The notes beneath the pieces are model-generated. The model ran no database searches. It was not told the DNA's origin and saw nothing but the letters and a program-made list of their open reading frames with translations. From an uncultured Saprospiraceae bacterium (GTDB lineage Bacteria; Bacteroidota; Bacteroidia; Chitinophagales; Saprospiraceae), in the NCBI GenBank assembly GCA_937973565.1, contig CALJKQ010000268.1, forward strand, positions 1 through 5,941: a stretch of DNA of 5,941 nucleotides. The letters run 5' to 3'. Shown here piece after piece: positions 1 through 4,538 of the stretch. Every line of letters begins with the position of its first letter. Position 1 is the first letter of the stretch. Position numbers and translations under genes: made by a program.

Positions 1-328
1 TGTTCACATCGTCTGCTTCTGCGGTGAAGATGATCGGTGCATCTTTCGTTCCTTCCGCCAGGATTTTACCACCTCTGGCTATGATCAGGGCAGAGGGATT
101 ACCAACATCGGCTCTTGGGGTGAATTTAACAACAGTGCCTGCTTCTATTTCAAGAATGGCACCTTCCTCAACAAACACCAGTCCATCTAATAAATAAACG
201 TTATTGCTTGTCCACTTAATTGTTTGTCCGGGTTGGATATCACTGTCAGTGATATTGATTACATTTTGCGCCGATACAAACGTCGTCATCAAAATGAATG
301 CAAATAAATAAAGGTATCTATATATCAT
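1..328 (-). CDS. Secreted beta-helix-type protein, N-terminal fragment (runs off the left edge)
   Basis: I translated this by hand from an ATG at 328-326; it stays open to the window edge, giving 109 codons. Residues 1 to about 20 form a signal peptide: a short basic start, a hydrophobic core (LYLFAFILMTTF) and a small-residue end (VSA) before QNV. The mature part begins with a segment of the kind LLDGLVFVEEGAILEIEAG, then a stretch with GTVVKF, SALIIARGGKILAEGT and PIIFTAEAD. In Bacteroidota secreted proteins this alternating hydrophobic, glycine-rich pattern is typical of the start of a right-handed parallel beta-helix domain, often in very long proteins that end in a T9SS sorting domain. 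The C-terminus is not visible, so secretion by T9SS is inferred. There is no Shine-Dalgarno sequence; the start is set by the signal peptide. A candidate promoter lies at 367-374. It transcribes away from the phosphonate genes, in the same direction as the HD gene, and looks functionally unrelated. Confidence 0.8.
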   Translation of the reverse strand, partial: MIYRYLYLFAFILMTTFVSAQNVINITDSDIQPGQTIKWTSNNVYLLDGLVFVEEGAILEIEAGTVVKFTPRADVGNPSALIIARGGKILAEGTKDAPIIFTAEADDVN

Positions 329-366
329 ATTGGTTGATTTTATACTGTATTGTAAAAGTTTCGGCA

Positions 367-374
367 CAAAATTA
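367..374 (-). promoter_or_regulatory. Candidate -7 box (TAATTTTG) for the secreted beta-helix gene
   Basis: Read on the minus strand this is TAATTTTG, a full match to the Bacteroidota sigma-A -7 consensus TANNTTTG. It would place the transcript start about 30 bases before the ATG at 328. No good TTTG -33 box sits 19-21 bases upstream, so the call rests on one element only. Confidence 0.4.
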
Positions 375-391
375 GAGCGCCAGAGAAAAGT

Positions 392-447
392 AAAGATTTA
401 GCCAACGTTAAATCATTGTTATTTAAAACCGGCAAACAAAGATTTAG
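392..447. repeat. 10-bp direct repeat AAAGATTTAG, two copies
   Basis: The plus strand reads AAAGATTTAG at 392-401 and again at 438-447, 46 bases apart start to start, in the spacer (329-553) upstream of the minus-strand secreted-protein gene. It lies just upstream of the candidate -7 box, where an activator could bind. The spacer is AT-rich, so a chance match is quite possible. I saw nothing else in the spacer: no convincing terminator for the HD gene, no RNA gene and no small ORF with support. Confidence 0.25.
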
Positions 448-553
448 GTAAATTCTATGTTAATAAATTGTAACCTCTCCGGAAACAGAAAAAATAATGT
501 GGCTTTAGGTAGAAAAGGGGTAAATATTGCAGCTTAATGAAGCGCGTGTCTTA

Positions 554-1141
554 TTAACTAATTGATTTTAAGAAGAGTTGGTTTTTAATGTGTTTCTCGA
601 TCATATCCCTTATCAATTTCCAGTTTTCTTCTTTCTTCAACAGGGATTTTCCAAGATCATCGCATTTTCTCAATAAGATATAATTATTAAAGTCAGTTAG
701 TTTGATAAACTGCTGCATTTCTTGTTTTGACATTTTCCCACCTTGAAATTCGAGCGTTTTTTTACTTGCTTCGGATAAATTGTCATAATATTCATCATCC
801 AAAGAAATCAGGTATCGTTTAGCAGCCACGTGGTTTTCCACCAGGTTACATATTCTTTGAGAGAAGCCCATTTCCATTAAGAACCGCGCACCTTCCGATT
901 CATGATTCATAATTCCATAACCCACCATGCCATTAGACAAATTTTCCTCCTCACAGAGGTGGCCAATATCGTGAACGAAAGCAGCTAAATGAATATCGGC
1001 ATCATCAGAAAGCATCGTAGCGAGGTGAAGACACTGAAAAGCGTGCTGCGTTTGGGTAACTTCTTCACCAAAATACAATTCCTCTCCATGCCTTTGAAAC
1101 AGATAGATTATTTTATCTGCTACATTTCTGCTATAGTTCAT
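554..1141 (-). CDS. phnZ: PhnZ-like HD-domain mixed-valence diiron oxygenase (phosphonate C-P bond cleavage)
   Basis: This 195-residue HD protein has the usual PhnZ length. PhnZ oxidatively cleaves (R)-1-hydroxy-2-aminoethylphosphonate to glycine and phosphate using a cytosolic di-iron site. Visible residues match the PhnZ catalytic set almost number for number: Tyr23 and Glu26 in the YFGEEVTQTQH loop (PhnZ Tyr24, Glu27), His33, the HD pair His57-Asp58 with His61 (HDIGH), His80 (NHE), His104 and Lys108 (NHVAAKRY), Ser126, Gln133 (FQGG) and Asp161 (RKCDD). The Tyr/Glu lid and HVAAKRY separate this family (TIGR03276 type) from ordinary HD phosphohydrolases. The minus-strand bases before the ATG contain GAGAG, a possible weak ribosome site. 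It is divergent from the PhnX-like operon, which supports a phosphonate role. Its usual partner, the PhnY* hydroxylase, is not in the window. The exact substrate is inferred; a related family (TmpB) uses a trimethylated analogue. Confidence 0.87.
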   Translation of the reverse strand: MNYSRNVADKIIYLFQRHGEELYFGEEVTQTQHAFQCLHLATMLSDDADIHLAAFVHDIGHLCEEENLSNGMVGYGIMNHESEGARFLMEMGFSQRICNLVENHVAAKRYLISLDDEYYDNLSEASKKTLEFQGGKMSKQEMQQFIKLTDFNNYILLRKCDDLGKSLLKKEENWKLIRDMIEKHIKNQLFLKSIS

Positions 1142-1162
1142 TTGCTCTCAATTGCTCTGACA

Positions 1163-1170
1163 CAAAAGTG
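1163..1170 (-). promoter_or_regulatory. Candidate -7 box (CACTTTTG) for the HD oxygenase
   Basis: The minus-strand octamer has seven of eight positions compatible with TANNTTTG and sits 22 bases before the start codon. No clear TTTG -33 box is seen at the right distance, so this is a weak call. Confidence 0.3.
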
Positions 1171-1220
1171 AGGAATCCATCTGAATGTATGTTAAAATAT
1201 ACTTTATCAGATCATTAACA

Positions 1221-1253
1221 TTGGGTAAAGTCGCAGTGGTACTTAACACTTTG
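1221..1253 (+). promoter_or_regulatory. Candidate promoter of the phosphonate operon
   Basis: TTGG at 1221-1224 followed after 21 bases by ACACTTTG at 1246-1253 resembles the spaced TTTG / TANNTTTG promoter of Bacteroidota, although the TA of the -7 box is missing. A transcript from here would have a leader of about 65 bases before the ATG at 1325. Confidence 0.25.
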
Positions 1254-1324
1254 ATAATGATAAAATAAATTAAAAATGCCATGATTGCCTCGCCAAAGCA
1301 CAAACTTTGAGCAAAAATCATAAG

Positions 1325-2011
1325 ATGATTAAAATGGTTGTATTTGACATGGCTGGAACAACCATCCATGAAAACAATGTTGTATATCACACACTGAAAA
1401 ATACGCTGGATGAATTTGGATTTCCTTTAAGCATTGAAAAAGTACTATCCATAGCAGGCGGAAAAGAGAAAAAAACGGCCATTCTTGACTTAATAAAATC
1501 CACAGGAAGTAAACCTGTAACGGATAAAAAGCTGGAGACCATTTATGATCGTTTTATAGGTAATTTAAACCAATCCTATGATAAAATGGAAATTTCACCT
1601 GCGAGTGGCCTGGATAAAGTCTTTGAGTTTTTAAAAGAAAACAAGATTTCAATTGTACTCAATACAGGATACAATACATTTATCGCAAATAAATTACTCA
1701 AAAGAGTACAATTGAGCGAGATCCTTGATTTTGATTTATTGGTGACGGCAGATATGGTTAATAGAGCGAGACCTTACCCTGATATGATAAACTACGCGCT
1801 TGAGTTTTTTCAAATTCATGCCACCTCTTGCATCAAAGTGGGAGATTCAACGGTTGATATTCAGGAAGGCATTAATGCAGGGTGTCGTTATTCCATTGGT
1901 ATTACTACAGGCGCACAAAATTTTTACGAATTATCTACCGTTGAACCAAGTTTTATCATAGATGAGCTCACCGAGTTGATCCCTATCATAAAAAGGGCCA
2001 ATGAAGAATAG
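1325..2011 (+). CDS. PhnX-like phosphonatase, HAD-superfamily hydrolase (TIGR03351 type)
   Basis: This 228-residue HAD hydrolase is of the phosphonoacetaldehyde hydrolase-like class. Motif I is FDMAGTT, with nucleophile Asp8 and Ala10 where most HAD phosphatases have a second Asp; this Asp-x-Ala-Gly-Thr form is the phosphonatase signature. In the cap, GGKEKKTAI (from Gly45) aligns with MGxxKxxHI of PhnX, so Lys49 corresponds to the lysine that forms a Schiff base with the aldehyde substrate. Motif II is LNTGY (Thr114), the usual motif III lysine is replaced by arginine as in phosphonatases (Arg149 in RPYPDM), and motif IV is KVGDSTVDIQEGINAG (Asp174, Asp178). Predicted reaction: hydrolytic C-P cleavage of a 2-oxoalkylphosphonate in the cytosol. 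An in-frame TTG at 1307 would add six residues; I chose the ATG at 1325 because motif I then sits at the usual distance from the start. The gene overlaps the transporter by 11 bp. It differs from true PhnX (about 265 residues, next to PhnW), so the precise substrate is unknown. Confidence 0.85.
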   Translation: MIKMVVFDMAGTTIHENNVVYHTLKNTLDEFGFPLSIEKVLSIAGGKEKKTAILDLIKSTGSKPVTDKKLETIYDRFIGNLNQSYDKMEISPASGLDKVFEFLKENKISIVLNTGYNTFIANKLLKRVQLSEILDFDLLVTADMVNRARPYPDMINYALEFFQIHATSCIKVGDSTVDIQEGINAGCRYSIGITTGAQNFYELSTVEPSFIIDELTELIPIIKRANEE

Positions 2012-3302
2012 TAAATTTGAAGTGTCACTTCAACGCTGGTTGAGTGAATCAAAGATGGCTTTAGGTATTTGGACAGGATTATTTGCCTTTATTTCCTATT
2101 TTTCAATGTACATGATTCGTAAGCCATTTACAGCAGGCCAGTTTGAATCAGACTCAATTTGGGGCATAGATTTTAAGGTGGCAATTATAATTGCCCAGGT
2201 GATGGGATATGCATTATCAAAGTTTATAGGCATAAGGGTGATATCATCCATGACCCACCAAAAAAGAGTTTTGTACTTCACCCTATTGTTAAGTTTAGCA
2301 ACGCTTTCTCTGGGCATGTTTATGGTTGTTCCATCTCCTTTCTCCATTATATGCTTTTTCTTTAATGGACTGCCTCTTGGAATGATCTGGGGTTTGGTTT
2401 TTTCCTATTTGGAAGGACGGAAAATCACAGAAATTCTAACGGCTATTCTGAGTACCAATTTCATTTTGAGTTCTGGCATAGCGAAAACCCTGGGTAGTCT
2501 CTTCCTTTTGAATGGAGTATCAGAAAAAGCTATGCCCTTTTTATGTGCCATCATTTTCTTGCCAATTGCCATCTTATGTTTTTACTTATTATCCCTGACG
2601 CCACCTGCAAGTAAAGAAGATAATTTACATAGAAAGGTTCGGACGCCTATGACAAAAACAAATCGCAGAACAATTTTCCAAATCCATGGTATAGCGATAA
2701 TCTTATTCACCTTATCTTATATCGTGCTTACAGTCATTAGAGATATCAGAGACAATTTTGCAGTTGAAATCTGGAAAGAAATGAAAATACCTCACAACAT
2801 TGGCATTTATACTTTGTCTGAGTTGCCTATAGCCTTGATTTTATTGATTGGTATTGCTCTGTTGTACAGGATTAAAAACAATTCAAATGCCCTGAAATTT
2901 ATGAATGCAATCATGTTGTTGATGAGTTTAATATTGATGTTCTCTACTTTATTATTCGATATAGGCTCCATGCATGGTGTTATTTGGATGATTGTAACAG
3001 GGTCTGTACTTTTCATTCCGTATATCCTTTTTAATGGAATTTTATTTGACCGATACATCGCAACCTTTAAAGTTGAAGGTAATACCGGATATTTTATGTA
3101 CGTTGTTGATGCCTTTGGTTATCTGGCAAGTGCACTCATACTGTTGTCTAAAAATCTTTGGATCAACTCTATGGAATGGCTGAATTTTTACATCCAAACC
3201 ATTTATTATGGAGGTGCATTTTTAGGCATATTACTCATAATTCTCAATATATATATAATGGCGAGACTCAAAACAGAAGATACTCAAATAGCTTTAACTT
3301 AA
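2001..3302 (+). CDS. DUF5690-family MFS transporter, probable organophosphonate importer
   Basis: This 433-residue inner-membrane protein has about twelve hydrophobic segments in two halves of six, split by a charged loop near residues 201-225. I recognise it as the DUF5690 family of Bacteroidota from RKPFTA, WGIDFKV, NGLPLGMIWGLVFSYLEGR and RDIRDNF. Comparing from memory with E. coli GlpT, YxxYxxRKxF around Arg40-Lys41 matches the GlpT segment holding Arg45; GYALSKF with Lys74 matches YGFSKF with Lys80 at nearly the same spacing; Arg247 lies where GlpT has Arg269; and DAFGYL (370-375) matches LFGYLG. Arg45 and Arg269 bind the phosphate group in GlpT, so this is probably an anion-recognising relative of the organophosphate antiporters. 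GlpT His165 has no counterpart. Its ATG lies inside the end of the HAD gene, suggesting translational coupling, and the flavoenzyme starts two bases after its stop. Phosphonate uptake is inferred from neighbours and these residues; no direct evidence exists here. Confidence 0.8.
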   Translation: MKNSKFEVSLQRWLSESKMALGIWTGLFAFISYFSMYMIRKPFTAGQFESDSIWGIDFKVAIIIAQVMGYALSKFIGIRVISSMTHQKRVLYFTLLLSLATLSLGMFMVVPSPFSIICFFFNGLPLGMIWGLVFSYLEGRKITEILTAILSTNFILSSGIAKTLGSLFLLNGVSEKAMPFLCAIIFLPIAILCFYLLSLTPPASKEDNLHRKVRTPMTKTNRRTIFQIHGIAIILFTLSYIVLTVIRDIRDNFAVEIWKEMKIPHNIGIYTLSELPIALILLIGIALLYRIKNNSNALKFMNAIMLLMSLILMFSTLLFDIGSMHGVIWMIVTGSVLFIPYILFNGILFDRYIATFKVEGNTGYFMYVVDAFGYLASALILLSKNLWINSMEWLNFYIQTIYYGGAFLGILLIILNIYIMARLKTEDTQIALT

Positions 3303-3304
3303 AA

Positions 3305-4465
3305 ATGAATAAAATGAACAGTGATATTATAATAGTTGGTGGAGGGATATTAGGATTGGCGCATGCCTATCATTTAATCGACAAAGGGATGAAAATAACG
3401 ATGCTGGAAAAAAACAGCCCCCTCCAGGGAGCCAGTGTCAGGAATTTTGGTCAGATAGTACCATCCGGATTCTCCACAAAGTGGCAAAAATTTGGAATAA
3501 AATCAACTGAAATTTATCAAAAAATTCATGAAGAATATGGCCTTCATCTCAGACAAGAAGGTAGTTTATACATAGCATCTGATGATGATGAACTTCTGCT
3601 TTTACAAGAACTAAATCACATCAATAAACAAAACAACTATCCTTCCAGTTTGCTTTCCCCTGAGGATTGTATTGAACATTCTCCCCACATTAACAGCGCT
3701 TATGTAAAAGGAGGATTGCTATTCGAACAGGAATGGGTTGCGGATCCGGTAATGACATTACAAAATTTAACCCAATATCTCTCTGAAGTAAAAAAAATGG
3801 ATTATAGACCCAGTTGCAGGGTTCTTGGCTATCAAAATAAAGGTAATGAAATACAACTTCTGACAAATCAGGGAGAGCTTTATTGCAAGAAATTAATTTT
3901 CTGTCCCGGAAATGATTTGGAATTCTATCCCATAGCATCTTCTTTATTCCATTCCATTCAATCCGTAAAGCTGCAAATGATTGAACTCAGGCCTGAAAAA
4001 CGAGCCCATTTAAAGGGTTCTCTGTTAACCGGCAGGACCATCAGAAGGTATGAATCAATTCAGGAATGTCCTTCTTATCAGGGCATCATCCAAAAACAAA
4101 GGACCGACGATGATCTTTCGAAATATGGCATACACCTGTTGTTTAAAGAAACGGCAGAAGGGAATCTGATTGTCGGTGATTCCCACGAATACGCTCTTTA
4201 TCCTGAAAAAGACAGGCTTTACCCCTATTTAACCAATAATTCGATCAACCAGCTCATTCTTGAAGAAATGAAAAAGATAATGTGTATAGAAAATTATTCC
4301 ATTGTGAAAACATGGAATGGAATGTATACACAATGTATTGATGAAGATATTCTGCAAATGAAATTAGATGAAAATATCCATATGATTAGTGCCATTGGAG
4401 GTAAAGGAATGACTGCAAGCCTGGGTTGGGCTGGAGAAAATGTTGATCAAATTCTAGCTCAATAA
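3305..4465 (+). CDS. TIGR03364-type FAD-dependent oxidoreductase (DAO family), phosphonate-associated
   Basis: This 386-residue flavoprotein belongs to the D-amino acid oxidase / glycine oxidase fold. Residues 8-17 (IIIVGGGILG) form the Rossmann GxGxxG motif and Glu35 (MLEKN) should bind the adenosine ribose. The segment GASVRNFGQIVPSG (42-55) is the signature of the TIGR03364 phosphonate-linked subgroup, in place of the usual GAS-x-R-N-x-G of related oxidases. The C-terminal GGKGMT (365-370) contacts the flavin. Likely reaction: oxidation of an amine or N-methylamine on a phosphonate to an aldehyde plus amine and reduced flavin, in the cytosol. The start at 3305 leaves a 2-bp gap after the transporter; an alternative ATG at 3314 would remove three residues. 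A longer reading frame from 3158 would add 49 residues with no flavoprotein character. As last gene of the operon it would supply the aldehyde to the PhnX-like hydrolase. Substrate identity is inferred. Confidence 0.83.
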   Translation: MNKMNSDIIIVGGGILGLAHAYHLIDKGMKITMLEKNSPLQGASVRNFGQIVPSGFSTKWQKFGIKSTEIYQKIHEEYGLHLRQEGSLYIASDDDELLLLQELNHINKQNNYPSSLLSPEDCIEHSPHINSAYVKGGLLFEQEWVADPVMTLQNLTQYLSEVKKMDYRPSCRVLGYQNKGNEIQLLTNQGELYCKKLIFCPGNDLEFYPIASSLFHSIQSVKLQMIELRPEKRAHLKGSLLTGRTIRRYESIQECPSYQGIIQKQRTDDDLSKYGIHLLFKETAEGNLIVGDSHEYALYPEKDRLYPYLTNNSINQLILEEMKKIMCIENYSIVKTWNGMYTQCIDEDILQMKLDENIHMISAIGGKGMTASLGWAGENVDQILAQ

Positions 4466-4538
4466 TACAGTAAAAAAGGAAATCAAATATACTGCCGGTT
4501 TAATAGCCATAAAATCAATGTCAAAATGTCGTTAACCC

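Larger units (their letters stand above)
1142..1324. promoter_or_regulatory. Divergent intergenic region between the HD oxygenase and the phosphonate operon
   Basis: These 183 bp separate two oppositely directed transcription units, so both promoters and any shared operator should lie here. Leftward, the minus strand reads CACTTTTG at 1163-1170, one mismatch from the Bacteroidota -7 consensus TANNTTTG, about 20 bases before the ATG at 1141. Rightward, TTGG at 1221-1224 and ACACTTTG at 1246-1253 are 21 bases apart, matching -33/-7 spacing but only the TTTG half of the -7 box. Short repeats surround this: TTAACA occurs at 1215-1220 and 1243-1248, and TTTATCA at 1203-1209 is inverted as TGATAAA at 1258-1264. 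No regulator gene is in the window. Promoter positions are guesses; that the region is regulatory is safe from the gene layout. Confidence 0.5.

Noticed and set aside
530..550. GCTT-CATT-AAGC hairpin after the HD gene
   Set aside because: A 4-bp stem is too weak, and no uridine run follows on the minus strand.
1307..1324. TTG start for the PhnX-like hydrolase
   Set aside because: It adds six polar residues before a motif I that normally lies within the first dozen residues; the ATG at 1325 fits better. It cannot be fully excluded.
989..1390. Small ORFs at 989-1171 (plus) and 1148-1390 (minus)
   Set aside because: One is antisense to the HD oxygenase; the other covers the divergent promoter region and the start of the hydrolase. 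Neither has recognisable protein features.
3158..3304. Upstream extension of the FAD oxidoreductase frame to an ATG at 3158
   Set aside because: It would overlap the transporter by 145 bases, and the 49 extra residues have no flavoprotein character; the Rossmann motif starts a few residues after the ATG at 3305.
2096..3938. Minus-strand ORFs at 2096-2347, 2807-3058 and 3690-3938
   Set aside because: They are antisense shadows of the well-supported transporter and flavoenzyme genes.
4468..4494. CAGTA / TACTG inverted pair as a terminator between the convergent genes
   Set aside because: The stem is only 5 bp with a 17-base loop and no following T tract in either direction; no convincing terminator is visible in 4466-4538.
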